A program made the translations under genes and the position numbers. DNA of 64,000 bases from a virus. Location of the stretch: positions 1-64,000 of IMG/VR virus record IMGVR_UViG_3300008450_000004. One strand, given 5' to 3'. How positions within the stretch are numbered: the stretch's first letter is position 1; each line of letters opens with the position of its first letter. The notes under the pieces are model-generated. The model had not been told where the DNA came from and did not search any database. It saw only the letters and a list, made by a program, of their open reading frames with translations. Below are positions 8,053 through 17,140 of this stretch, in pieces.

Positions 8053-10275
8053 ATGGCTTTAAGAGACCTAGTTAATGATACTACCTTAAAATCACTTAAA
8101 TATGGCTTTGACCAATTAGGTGGTGGTGATAGTGGACAACCTTATATAACAACAGATATTAGTGATCCTAATTTAACTAATCTAAATTTAGCTAGAGGAG
8201 GATTAGGAAGTATATTGCGAGAAGCAGGTATATCTCCTATTATAACAATCAATAATAAAATAGGTAAAGACGATGGTTTTGTAAGAGGTGGTTTTTTAGG
8301 AGCAGCTAATGCTGGTATAGTAGATACTGTTCGTATAGGTAGTTGGATTATAAATAATCCTTTATGGATCGCTAAACAAGTAGGTCTACAATTATCTAAT
8401 CCTAAATTAGAAGTTAGAAAAGGAACATTAGGAGCTATTACTTCTCTACTAACAGGTAATATAGGTCCGCTTACTGGTGGTTTATTACAACCCACCAGAA
8501 TATATAATTTAGGAATTAATACATTAGCTCAAATTCCCTTTAATGCTTTTGGTGGTCATTTTATTAGACATGGCTTAACACCAATAATGGCGGATAGTGA
8601 CAAGTATGAATCTATAGTAACAGACAATAATAAAGCAAATAAAAATCGATTAGTAGGATTAAAATCTAATTATTCATTTAATTCATCTAAAGAACAAACA
8701 TTAGTAGAATCAGATATAGATAGATATATTACTGGCCCTGAATCAGCATATGGTATAGGACAAACAGTTATTAGACGATTTGTTCCTAAAAGCACAACTA
8801 CACAGGAATTCTTAGAAATTGCTAAATTTACTAATCAATCCAATACAAGAGATTGGGAGAAAGCTAATATTTCTATTAATGGTCTTCTTGGCTTATCTAA
8901 AACCATAGGCACATCAGTTATACCTGAATATTCTAGTACTCCTCTATCTAATAGGGACCAAACAGCAATTAACTATAATGGTGCTTCTCCTATGGCTAGG
9001 AAATATGCTGATTTATTTAAAGCAACACAAGCCGTTACTAATATCGTACAAAGTATCCCATTTTCAGATTCAATAAATTATACATCTCAAGGTCCATCTA
9101 ATTCACCGTTTGGTGAAGGTAGAAAAGATTTTAAAACAATACAAAATATTGGATTAAATAGAAATAGAAAAGCAGAAAGTGGAGATTATAAGTACTACGG
9201 TGATAAAAAAGTTAGTGATGATGGTAGTCAAGCTTCATATAATAATACATATAAGTTTGACAGATACGATTCTGATATTCTAACAGTAATGTTTAGAGGA
9301 GTAGATCCATTCACATTAAACGAAGAAAGATGGGCTTTTTCCGCTTATCTAAGTAATTTTAGAGATGATTTTAACGCTACTTGGAATGATATAAATTATA
9401 TTGGGAGATCAGAAACTTTCTATATATATTCAAAATTCAGAAGATCAGTATCATTTAATTTAAAAATACCTTGTTTTAATAGAACACAATTATTTGAAAA
9501 ACACAGAGCATTAGGTCAATTAGCATCAACAACTGCTGGTAGATATAGTACGGAAAATAATGCTTTAGGTGGTGTATTATTAAGATTAAATGTGGGTAAT
9601 TATTTAGTAGGAGAATATGCTACAATGACTAGTTTACAATATAGTATACCTGACGATTCACCTTGGGATATAACACCTGAGGCTAGATTAGCTATGTATA
9701 TTGAAGCCAACTTTAATTTTAATATTGTACATCAAAAATTACCTCAATATTTACCTAGTGCTACTGCTGAGGGCGGCAGCAAACCAGTAGGCTTCTTTGG
9801 ATATTTACCAGATTCAGTTGCTGGTGATAAAGAATTTATTAGAATACCAAACAGAACAGACGGTGAGCAAAATACTATTACAGAAGGGTTTGCTATTAAT
9901 TTAGTAGATCCACCATTAGATGCTAATAATAATTCATTATCTAGAGGTACAAAACTATCAAATACAAACCCAGCTCATGTTATAGTTCCTAGGAGTGAAT
10001 TAAAAGAACAAATAAAATTTAAACAACCATTAGAATCTAATTCAACTATAGAACAAAATATAAACACATTGTCAGAAACACCAACTGCTGCTTTCTCTAC
10101 TACTAATAGTACTAATACTACTACCACACCAACCACCAGAACTACTACTACTACCACACCAACCACCAGAACTACTACTACTACTACTACTGAGTTTTTT
10201 GATGCTAATGATAATTCACCTAGAAAGAAAGAATTAATGGAAAAAATACAGGCAATTAGAAATAAAGGATTATAA
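8053..10275 (+). CDS. Large baseplate/tail structural protein with Thr-rich tail repeat
   Basis: 740 residues. The region of about residues 400-560 (FRRSVSFNLKIPCFN, LLRLNVGNYLVGEY, PWDITPEARLAMYIEANFNF) looks like a tube-like or baseplate-core domain comparable to tube initiator proteins such as T4 gp48/gp54. That match is from general pattern rather than a firm family hit. The C-terminal 70 residues hold a low-complexity Thr repeat (TTTTPTTRTTTTTT) encoded by an imperfect 30-bp tandem repeat, then a basic end. It lies 2 bp before the LysM gene, so it is co-transcribed with the baseplate genes. Confidence 0.65.
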   Translation: MALRDLVNDTTLKSLKYGFDQLGGGDSGQPYITTDISDPNLTNLNLARGGLGSILREAGISPIITINNKIGKDDGFVRGGFLGAANAGIVDTVRIGSWIINNPLWIAKQVGLQLSNPKLEVRKGTLGAITSLLTGNIGPLTGGLLQPTRIYNLGINTLAQIPFNAFGGHFIRHGLTPIMADSDKYESIVTDNNKANKNRLVGLKSNYSFNSSKEQTLVESDIDRYITGPESAYGIGQTVIRRFVPKSTTTQEFLEIAKFTNQSNTRDWEKANISINGLLGLSKTIGTSVIPEYSSTPLSNRDQTAINYNGASPMARKYADLFKATQAVTNIVQSIPFSDSINYTSQGPSNSPFGEGRKDFKTIQNIGLNRNRKAESGDYKYYGDKKVSDDGSQASYNNTYKFDRYDSDILTVMFRGVDPFTLNEERWAFSAYLSNFRDDFNATWNDINYIGRSETFYIYSKFRRSVSFNLKIPCFNRTQLFEKHRALGQLASTTAGRYSTENNALGGVLLRLNVGNYLVGEYATMTSLQYSIPDDSPWDITPEARLAMYIEANFNFNIVHQKLPQYLPSATAEGGSKPVGFFGYLPDSVAGDKEFIRIPNRTDGEQNTITEGFAINLVDPPLDANNNSLSRGTKLSNTNPAHVIVPRSELKEQIKFKQPLESNSTIEQNINTLSETPTAAFSTTNSTNTTTTPTTRTTTTTTPTTRTTTTTTTEFFDANDNSPRKKELMEKIQAIRNKGL
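10111..10191 (+). repeat. 30-bp tandem repeat encoding a Thr-rich linker
   Basis: Unit ACTACTACTACTACCACACC plus AACCACCAGA at 10141-10170. The copy at 10111-10140 differs by one base, and a partial ACT-only third copy runs to 10191. It encodes TTTTPTTR-type repeats and explains a long spurious reverse-strand Val-rich ORF. Confidence 0.85.
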
Positions 10276-10277
10276 AA

Positions 10278-10580
10278 ATGGATAGATATCAAAACGGAAC
10301 AATATTAAAAACAGAAGACGGACAACCCTACTATAAAAGTAAATTTTATCCTAACATACCTGTTTCAGAAAATGACTTCTATATAATAACTTCTGAAGGA
10401 GATAGACTTGATTCTTTAGCAAATTCTTATTATCGTGACTCTACTTTATGGTGGATTATAGCAATGGCAAATAATACTACTAATGGATTATTATTTCCTG
10501 CTCCTGGCACTCAATTAAGAATACCAATTAATATAGGAAATATTTTAACACAATATAATAATTTTAATAATGCTAGATAA
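10278..10580 (+). CDS. LysM-domain baseplate wedge protein (T4 gp53-like)
   Basis: 100 residues. After a short N-terminal segment, residues about 33-85 form a LysM domain: YIITSEGDRLDSLANSYY, then DSTLWWIIAMANN and GLLFPAPGTQLRIP. T4 gp53, a baseplate wedge protein, also contains a LysM-type domain, and phage baseplates commonly carry such small LysM proteins linking wedge parts. Start ATG at 10278 is two bases after the previous stop. The hub gene follows 8 bp downstream. Family assignment is good; exact equivalence to gp53 is inference from context. Confidence 0.78.
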   Translation: MDRYQNGTILKTEDGQPYYKSKFYPNIPVSENDFYIITSEGDRLDSLANSYYRDSTLWWIIAMANNTTNGLLFPAPGTQLRIPINIGNILTQYNNFNNAR

Positions 10581-10588
10581 GTTATCAA

Positions 10589-13500
10589 ATGTCAATATTT
10601 AAAGATACATTTACTGAAAAAGTCAAAGATCAATTAACAATTAGAGGAAATGCGTTTTTAAAACGCACTTCTAATGATATAATATATATAAACGGAAGAA
10701 CGGCTTGGGCTAGAATGGTATCTGGTGTTGATGTAGGAGGAGATAGTAAACTAGCTAAAGAAAATATATTACAAGGTGGATTATTACAAAATGATGGTAA
10801 ATCCTTAAGACAAGGCGTTGGTAATAATTTTACCTCTAACGCATATAGTAATATAACTAACAACACAAATAATTTTTATGGTTTAAGACCAATGCCTGGT
10901 ATTACTAGTATTAACGTACAAAGTAAATCAGCATATGGCTCAGTACGTGTAGCAACAGTAACATTTAATTGTTGGGATATCCGACAATTAGAATTATTAG
11001 AATTATTATACATGAGACCGGGGTTTGTATTATTGTTAGAGTGGGGTTGGTTGCCCTATTTAGATAATAAAGGAAATATAGTTACAAATCTTAAAAATAA
11101 TTTTTATGATATTTTTGATTCATCAAGAATATCACCTAAAACAGGTAAACCTATATCTCTTCATGAACGTTTAATTGAAGTATATAATAAATCTCAAGAA
11201 AACGATGCTAACTATGAAGGTATATTAGGTTATATCAAAAACTATAGTTGGTCACAAAGACCAGATGGAGGATACGATTGTACAACTGAGATTATATCAA
11301 CAGGTGAGGTATTAGAATCATTAAAAGTAAATTACTCTGTAAATTACATTTCTCCAACCGAATTAAAAAATGGAATATTATTTACATCAAAAAAATCTTC
11401 TGGAGCCTCTTTTGTAGATAACACAAAATATGGAGAATCAATAGCTAAGTTTTATCAAAATAATATTTTAGCTGGGATAGCTGCTGAATCTATATTTGCT
11501 GCTTACACTAAAATAGATGAAGAAAATAAAGAAGATAGTGATTTAAATAAAGGATTAGTTTATCCTATAATTGATAACGGATCTATTACAGGAACGGTAA
11601 ACCATGCTATAAATCTTTTTATATTTAAAATTGAAGCAAACTCAACAGATGAACAAAAAGATGAACAAAAAAGTAGTAAAATTGATCCTAATATTCAAGT
11701 GTATATAGACTTAGATTCATTTACTAAAATAATAAGTAAACACGTAGTACCATCAAACCCAGATAATGGAGATCCCTTAGTATCCTTAACTACTAAATCA
11801 AGAGAATATATCTCAGGTTCTGTATCTAGTCCTGATTTATATTGTTTATATCATCCTTTACAAATATCAATGGATCCTAGAATATGTTTAATTAAAAATG
11901 ATCTATTTAGAAAAGCACTTACAGTAAATCCAACATATAATCCACCATCAACTGTTTGGAACATAACTGATTTACCTCGTAATGAACAAGGATTTGCTTT
12001 ACTTCTTAAAAGTTATATTAAAATATTTTTAAATGCTTTAACAACTACAATAACAGATGATGATGCTCAAATAAAATATATACAACAAACTATAATAAAT
12101 TTACAACTACGAGCGGCTTCATATGGTATTACTGATATAAAAATAATAGGTAAATTTTTAGCTAACGCTTGGGAAGAATACAAATTTCAAAATTCTAATA
12201 CAATATTAGGAGATGTAACAACTGCTTCTGGTACTGTTTCTACTATAACTGATATAAATTATACTGGTATTTTAAATAACAATATAAGATTTAATCCATT
12301 AAATGGCAGACTATACCCAGATGAAAAAAATTTTATAAATGAGATTTCTGGTTTTGATTTTATTACTGTTCTCAAAATAAAACTTAAAGGTCGTGGAAAT
12401 TCTATAGGTACTGACCAAGAATTAAAATCGGCACTAGGTGAAGAATACAGTAAAGTTTATGTTCCTGATACTAATGTTGCTTTAGCTGCTAAAGATGCTA
12501 TTATAGCAAAAATAAATGATCTTAAAGAAGATAAAAATAGAGAAAATATTAAATTTGAAGGAATTGAATTTTTAGATAGATTACCAAAAAACTTTAGAGA
12601 ATCAACTAATGGTAAAAGTTTAGGAAATATAGGAAATATATATATTAATTTACTTAATGTTATTAATTTAGCTACTGATGGTAATTTAGAAGCAAATGAT
12701 GTTAAAGAAAAACAAGATATTAATTTATATGATTTTATAAAAAAACTAATGGGTCAAGTTCAAAGTTCTATAGGTAATGTAAATAACTTTGATATCCATG
12801 TTGACCCTATTGATGGTATAGGTAGAATTATAGACATTAACTATGTTGATGAAAAAAAAACTAGTGATGCATATGCTAATGCCTTTACATTTATAAGCCA
12901 ACCAGACAATCTTGGTCTTCCTGCTTTTAATGGATTAGTAAATAATGTTCGCTCATATAAAATAAATTCTAAAATATTTAAAGAACAAAGTAGTATTGTA
13001 GCTATTAGTGCCCAAAATGGAGGTGGTGTAATGGGACTAGATAATGAAACCTTAGTAGGATTTCAAAAGGGTCTTACAAATAGATTAGCTTTAAACACAA
13101 AACCAACATCTGCTCCTTATATTCAAAGTCAAGGAGCACAAATAATAGGAGTATTAAATCAATCTTTATCTTTACTTGTAACCTTTTTAGAAGATTTAAA
13201 TTGGATTCCTAAAAGATTCTGGCCTGATAAAGAAAGAGAATATGACATAGAAAATTCAGAAAAATATAAAAATGCTTTACGTGATATGATAAGAGCATAT
13301 ATAACATTTTCTAAAAACAGTACTGCTTTTAAAGCTATAATCCCAACTACTGTATCTTTAGAATTAGATGGTATTGGAGGTATTATTATAGGTCATATGT
13401 TTAGATTACCTGATGAAGTTTTACCACTTGGATACAAAGGAGATCAAATAAACCAAAATAAAATAGGTAGAAAATTAGGATATATAGTAACAGGATTAGG

Positions 13501-14224
13501 ACATAAAATAACGGATTCAGATTGGACTACTAATATAGAAGCTCAAACTATAATATTAGAAGATCCAGAAACAACAACAGAATTAGATTTTTTTAAACTT
13601 TTAGAATCAGCAGACGCTACAGATGAGATAACAGTAGATGTAGAAACAGGACAGACCACAATTAAAGAAGCTAATACTTCTGTAAGCCTACCAACAGTAC
13701 TAAATACTTCAGAACAAGATTTTTGGACTTTAGTAGCAATATGTGCTACAGAAGCAGGAGCATTAGATGCACAAGGACAAGCTGATGTTGCTCAATCATT
13801 GTATAATAGATTAGGCTCAAAAGCATATTCTGCTACTTCTATAACTAAATTAATATTAAAGAAAGGACAATATGAACCTACATGGAGATTTCCTAAAGGA
13901 TCAGAACGTGGAAAAAATAATCCTAATCCATCTTGGTATGGTATAACAAACGCTTCAACAGCAGCAACAGCAACTGGATTAAATGAAAATCAATTGTCTC
14001 AAGTAGCTAGAAATATTCAAAATCCTGAATTACAAAGACAAGCAACCCAATTTATTCAAGGAAGAACTGATTTTTTAGGAAAAGATCAATCCGCTGATGC
14101 AATGACTGCGAATGGTTCTAAAAAACAAAGAAATACATTTAGTAATAAATTTGGATTTTCATTCAGTTATACTAAAAACACAACATATCCTGTTCCTAAT
14201 TTTATTAATAAAATAAAAATATGA
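10589..14224 (+). CDS. Baseplate hub protein with C-terminal SleB-type cell wall hydrolase domain
   Basis: 1211 residues. The N-terminal two thirds is a large baseplate hub-like region (PMPGITSINVQSKSAYGSVR, YMRPGFVLLLEWGW, then many beta segments), comparable in position to gp27. From about residue 1045 the sequence becomes a Hydrolase_2/SleB-like domain: FWTLVAICATEAGALDAQGQ, ADVAQSLYNRLGS, KGQYEPTW, PSWYGI. The EAG...GQ...NR pattern fits that family, with the Glu as likely catalytic residue. This is the functional counterpart of the lysozyme on T4 gp5: it would locally open peptidoglycan during injection. The last 4 bases overlap the next gene. Confidence 0.75.
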   Translation: MSIFKDTFTEKVKDQLTIRGNAFLKRTSNDIIYINGRTAWARMVSGVDVGGDSKLAKENILQGGLLQNDGKSLRQGVGNNFTSNAYSNITNNTNNFYGLRPMPGITSINVQSKSAYGSVRVATVTFNCWDIRQLELLELLYMRPGFVLLLEWGWLPYLDNKGNIVTNLKNNFYDIFDSSRISPKTGKPISLHERLIEVYNKSQENDANYEGILGYIKNYSWSQRPDGGYDCTTEIISTGEVLESLKVNYSVNYISPTELKNGILFTSKKSSGASFVDNTKYGESIAKFYQNNILAGIAAESIFAAYTKIDEENKEDSDLNKGLVYPIIDNGSITGTVNHAINLFIFKIEANSTDEQKDEQKSSKIDPNIQVYIDLDSFTKIISKHVVPSNPDNGDPLVSLTTKSREYISGSVSSPDLYCLYHPLQISMDPRICLIKNDLFRKALTVNPTYNPPSTVWNITDLPRNEQGFALLLKSYIKIFLNALTTTITDDDAQIKYIQQTIINLQLRAASYGITDIKIIGKFLANAWEEYKFQNSNTILGDVTTASGTVSTITDINYTGILNNNIRFNPLNGRLYPDEKNFINEISGFDFITVLKIKLKGRGNSIGTDQELKSALGEEYSKVYVPDTNVALAAKDAIIAKINDLKEDKNRENIKFEGIEFLDRLPKNFRESTNGKSLGNIGNIYINLLNVINLATDGNLEANDVKEKQDINLYDFIKKLMGQVQSSIGNVNNFDIHVDPIDGIGRIIDINYVDEKKTSDAYANAFTFISQPDNLGLPAFNGLVNNVRSYKINSKIFKEQSSIVAISAQNGGGVMGLDNETLVGFQKGLTNRLALNTKPTSAPYIQSQGAQIIGVLNQSLSLLVTFLEDLNWIPKRFWPDKEREYDIENSEKYKNALRDMIRAYITFSKNSTAFKAIIPTTVSLELDGIGGIIIGHMFRLPDEVLPLGYKGDQINQNKIGRKLGYIVTGLGHKITDSDWTTNIEAQTIILEDPETTTELDFFKLLESADATDEITVDVETGQTTIKEANTSVSLPTVLNTSEQDFWTLVAICATEAGALDAQGQADVAQSLYNRLGSKAYSATSITKLILKKGQYEPTWRFPKGSERGKNNPNPSWYGITNASTAATATGLNENQLSQVARNIQNPELQRQATQFIQGRTDFLGKDQSADAMTANGSKKQRNTFSNKFGFSFSYTKNTTYPVPNFINKIKI

Positions 14225-14709
14225 GATATCCTAAAAACCAATTAAAAGAAAATCAATACACACCTGGAGGAGAATTTATTGATACTTCTAATAATAGAAT
14301 ATATAGTGGATATTATTGGGAAATTAATGGAAGTTATTTTATAGGTAAAACAGCTTCTAACAATGCTATTAAACTTAAAAAAGCAAGTCCTGAAGAAATA
14401 CAAAGAGCCCAATTAAATAAAACTGAAGGGGTAAATAGTATTTCAAAAGAAACAATATTATCTTCTAATAGTATAATAATAAGCATTCCCTCTAATACAA
14501 GTACCTCTGATATTCGTTACTTTTCAAAACAGATTAACATAACTCCTACAGTTATAAAAGAAATAAATAAAAATACATTTGATAATATTAAAAATAATGG
14601 ATTGTATCAAACATTATCTTTAAGTTCTGATTCAATCTACCCAAATTCTCCAGCACTAAATGTAGCAGAAAAAAATTTCTTTGGTATAAAAGCATTTTTA
14701 GGTTTTTAA
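14221..14709 (+). CDS. Unknown protein at the end of the baseplate operon
   Basis: 162 residues, ATG overlapping the hub stop by 4 bp (ATGA), so translation is coupled. The N-terminus TPGGEFIDTSNNRIYSGYYW followed by GSYFIGK resembles short structural proteins found after hub genes in related phages, but I cannot name the family. The middle is Ser/Asn/Ile-rich. Probably a small virion protein. Confidence 0.6.
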   Translation: MRYPKNQLKENQYTPGGEFIDTSNNRIYSGYYWEINGSYFIGKTASNNAIKLKKASPEEIQRAQLNKTEGVNSISKETILSSNSIIISIPSNTSTSDIRYFSKQINITPTVIKEINKNTFDNIKNNGLYQTLSLSSDSIYPNSPALNVAEKNFFGIKAFLGF

Positions 14710-14725
14710 GTCAAAAAAGCTTTAT

Positions 14726-14733
14726 TATCTTTA
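14726..14733 (+). promoter_or_regulatory. Putative promoter -7 element TATCTTTA
   Basis: TATCTTTATAAAA lies 16 bp before the PolA-like ATG. The T-rich GGTTTTT at 14701-14707 is at about the right distance for a degenerate -33 box, but no perfect TTTG is present. Confidence 0.4.
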
Positions 14734-14749
14734 TAAAAATAAAGGTTAT

Positions 14750-16051
14750 ATGGCATTTTACGTTATAGAAAAACAAGATCAATTAGATAAATTAACATGT
14801 TTTGGAGATTGTTTTATTGATTTCATTTCACAAAACAATAATTTTCACCCTAAAATTAGTCCCTTAAGTCTAATATATCTTAGACCATTAAACGATCATA
14901 AAGGTTATATATTCTGCCTAAATCATAGTGAATCGTTTTCTTTAGATAAAGAATATACTATTAATTGGATTAATAACAATACTCAAAAATTATTTACTCC
15001 TGATAAGAAAAAGGCTTTATATTATTTTAATAATTTTGATAAGTTATACGATATTAATTTTATAGAAAGTATCCCTTTAGATAAATTACAAACAAATAAC
15101 TGTATTGATTTTTATTATAAAAAACATTATGCCTTACCTAATGTAAATTGTTTAATTCCTCTTAGTAAACACTATGAGGAAAAAGAAAATTTATTTGGGT
15201 TAGCTAAACCTATTATATCTCAATTTAGAGAAAATAATAATACATATAAATTCAATAATAATCAAACAACACAAGTATTTTTTGAAATAGAGAATAATGG
15301 TATAAAAATAGACAAAGATTGTTTTATTGATTGTTATGGTGGCGATTTAAAACACCCAGAATTTAATATATTAAAAGGCAAAATATATTCTCATTATAAC
15401 TTATACACGACTACTAGTAGACCCTCTAATTCATATAACCATATTAATTTTGTTGCTTTAAACAAAAATAACGGTGAACGATTATGTTACCGTCCCTCAA
15501 ACGATATGTTTATTGAGTTTGACATTCAGGGATATCACCCACGCATATTAGGAGAAATGATTAATTTTTCATTTTTAAACACCAGAAACACATATGAGAC
15601 ATTAGCTACCATATTAGATGTATCTTATGATGAAGCTAAAGAATTAACATTTAAACAAATATATGGGGGTGTATGGAATGAATACAAAAATAAACCATTT
15701 TTTAAAGATATAATAAGAATTACAGACGATATTTGGGATACATACCAATTTAGTAAATATTATGAAACTAAAAACAGAATATTTGCAATAGATAAAGATA
15801 TGACTCAGTCTAAATTATTAAATTACATAATACAAAGTAAAGAAACATCTATAAATGTTGAAATATTAACAGAAATAATAAATTATTTAAAAGATAAACA
15901 AACTAAATTAGTGTTATATACTTATGATGCGTTTTTGTTTGATTTTGCAAGGTCAGATGGAAAAGAAACATTAATCGAATTACAACGAATAATAAAATAT
16001 CCAACAAACATTAAAAAAGGCAAAACATACCATAATCTACAAAAAATATAA
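14750..16051 (+). CDS. Reduced family A DNA polymerase-like protein
   Basis: 433 residues, much shorter than Klenow (about 600). Polymerase motifs are visible in order: FFEIENNGIKID (178-188, like the 'E..G..ID' entry); TTTSRPSNSYNHINFVAL (220-237, like TGRLSS..PNLQNIP); motif A EFDIQGYHPRILG (256-268) with catalytic D258 and the R of DYSQIELR; motif B DEAKELTFKQIYGG (294-307) with K297, F301 and YG; motif C LYTYDAFLF (389-397) with D393 in place of HDE. The steric-gate Glu of motif A is His, and motif C Glu is Ala. The N-terminal 130 residues look like a degenerate 3'-5' exonuclease fold without DxE. A complete family B polymerase lies at 36706, so this is a second polymerase of unknown role: gap filling, repair or a decayed remnant. 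Confidence 0.75.
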   Translation: MAFYVIEKQDQLDKLTCFGDCFIDFISQNNNFHPKISPLSLIYLRPLNDHKGYIFCLNHSESFSLDKEYTINWINNNTQKLFTPDKKKALYYFNNFDKLYDINFIESIPLDKLQTNNCIDFYYKKHYALPNVNCLIPLSKHYEEKENLFGLAKPIISQFRENNNTYKFNNNQTTQVFFEIENNGIKIDKDCFIDCYGGDLKHPEFNILKGKIYSHYNLYTTTSRPSNSYNHINFVALNKNNGERLCYRPSNDMFIEFDIQGYHPRILGEMINFSFLNTRNTYETLATILDVSYDEAKELTFKQIYGGVWNEYKNKPFFKDIIRITDDIWDTYQFSKYYETKNRIFAIDKDMTQSKLLNYIIQSKETSINVEILTEIINYLKDKQTKLVLYTYDAFLFDFARSDGKETLIELQRIIKYPTNIKKGKTYHNLQKI

Positions 16052-16052
16052 T

Positions 16053-16505
16053 ATGAAATTCTCGTTTATAAACAACCCTGATATATTTATTGATAATGAA
16101 ATTTCATCAATAGACATGGGACAAAAATTATTTTGTACTTTTACATTACATGGTGATTTAGAAAAAACTCTAGATAACATAACAGATAAATATACAATCT
16201 TATATGATAAAATATTTATTTTAGAATCACCACAAAGCGAAGAATTAATGTGTACTTACAACATAGATACACATAATACTAATGATATTCCTTTATATCA
16301 TACTATATTATTACACCGCAAAAAGGAAAGCAATACGTTATATACTATTAATGCATTAAATACATTAATTAAATTATTAAATAATGGTGTATTAGACACT
16401 AAATACCCCATAAATTGGTTAGAATATAATAATAGTTTATTACTAACTAATGGTAATGATATACGTAAATTAGAAACTAAAATTTACAATATAATCCATC
16501 TTTAA
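16053..16505 (+). CDS. Unknown protein following the PolA-like gene
   Basis: 150 residues, starting one base after the PolA-like stop, so very likely co-translated and perhaps functionally linked. No motif recognised. The sequence alternates short beta-like segments (FSFINNPDIFI, LFCTFTLHG) with helices (YTINALNTLIKLLNNG). Its tight coupling to the polymerase makes it a candidate accessory subunit, which is inference only. Confidence 0.55.
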   Translation: MKFSFINNPDIFIDNEISSIDMGQKLFCTFTLHGDLEKTLDNITDKYTILYDKIFILESPQSEELMCTYNIDTHNTNDIPLYHTILLHRKKESNTLYTINALNTLIKLLNNGVLDTKYPINWLEYNNSLLLTNGNDIRKLETKIYNIIHL

Positions 16506-16508
16506 AAC

Positions 16509-17084
16509 ATGAAACTAATAAAAGAAGCAAAACGTCTACAAGAATTAGCGGGAATTAATGAGATTAAAGTTGAACCACCAAAGAGAGAAGAATACTATAT
16601 ATATAATCTAGACGATTCAGAAGGAACAGAACCACCTCTTGGGCCTTTTTCTTTAAATAAAGCAAAAGAGAAATTAAAAATATATAATGCCGGATTATCA
16701 TACCCTGAATGGGGTATAATAGATGCTGAAGAAGCTCGTAAGTGGTATGATTTAGATGAGGTTAAAATTGCTTTTAAAGATAATAGAAAAGCTTTAGGAA
16801 CAGTGTTTTATGAAAATCCTGATACTGAAGAAGCAGAAAAATATGGTTATCTATATGTTTGGAATCAGGAATTTATAGAACAATTAGCTAAAGATTTAGG
16901 CTACGAAGAAGACTACGAAGATGCAGCAAATGAATTTACAGCATATGTTGAGCCAGGTACTAAAGAAGATATACATTCTCTAGAGAAGATTTTAAGACTT
17001 AAAAATTTAACTGTAGATAAACTTACTGTAGAAATGTATAAACAAGCTATGTTACGTTCACTAAAAAAGATATCTCTTCCTTAA
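16509..17084 (+). CDS. Unknown protein with an N-terminal capsid-targeting-like peptide
   Basis: 191 acidic residues. The start MKLIKEAKRLQELAGINE resembles the short amphipathic N-terminal peptides that recur on unrelated proteins of T4-like phages. It includes LQE and INE, which fit the (L/I)-x-E cleavage rule of the T4 prohead protease gp21. The rest has no recognised domain: GPFSLNKAKEKLKIY, WGIIDAEEARKWYDL, then a helical C-terminus. It precedes the SSB gene and its promoter. It could be an internal head protein delivered with DNA; this is inference. Confidence 0.5.
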   Translation: MKLIKEAKRLQELAGINEIKVEPPKREEYYIYNLDDSEGTEPPLGPFSLNKAKEKLKIYNAGLSYPEWGIIDAEEARKWYDLDEVKIAFKDNRKALGTVFYENPDTEEAEKYGYLYVWNQEFIEQLAKDLGYEEDYEDAANEFTAYVEPGTKEDIHSLEKILRLKNLTVDKLTVEMYKQAMLRSLKKISLP

Positions 17085-17090
17085 AGAATA

Positions 17091-17122
17091 TTTGGGAAGT
17101 CAGAATTAAGGTTTTATATTTA
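17091..17122 (+). promoter_or_regulatory. Class I promoter for gp32-like gene: TTTG-N20-TATATTTA
   Basis: TTTG at 17091-17094 and TATATTTA at 17115-17122, exactly 20 bp apart, 18 bp upstream of the SSB ATG. Matches the Bacteroidota TTTG / TAnnTTTG layout with A in the final position. Confidence 0.65.
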
Positions 17123-17140
17123 TAACAAATAGTTATAAAA

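Noticed and set aside
8142-8495. 117-residue reverse-strand ORF
   Set aside because: It is a Pro/Ile-rich shadow of the baseplate gene with no promoter, and every other gene is on the + strand.
9975-10292. 105-residue reverse-strand Val-rich ORF
   Set aside because: It is the complement of the Thr-rich tandem repeat.
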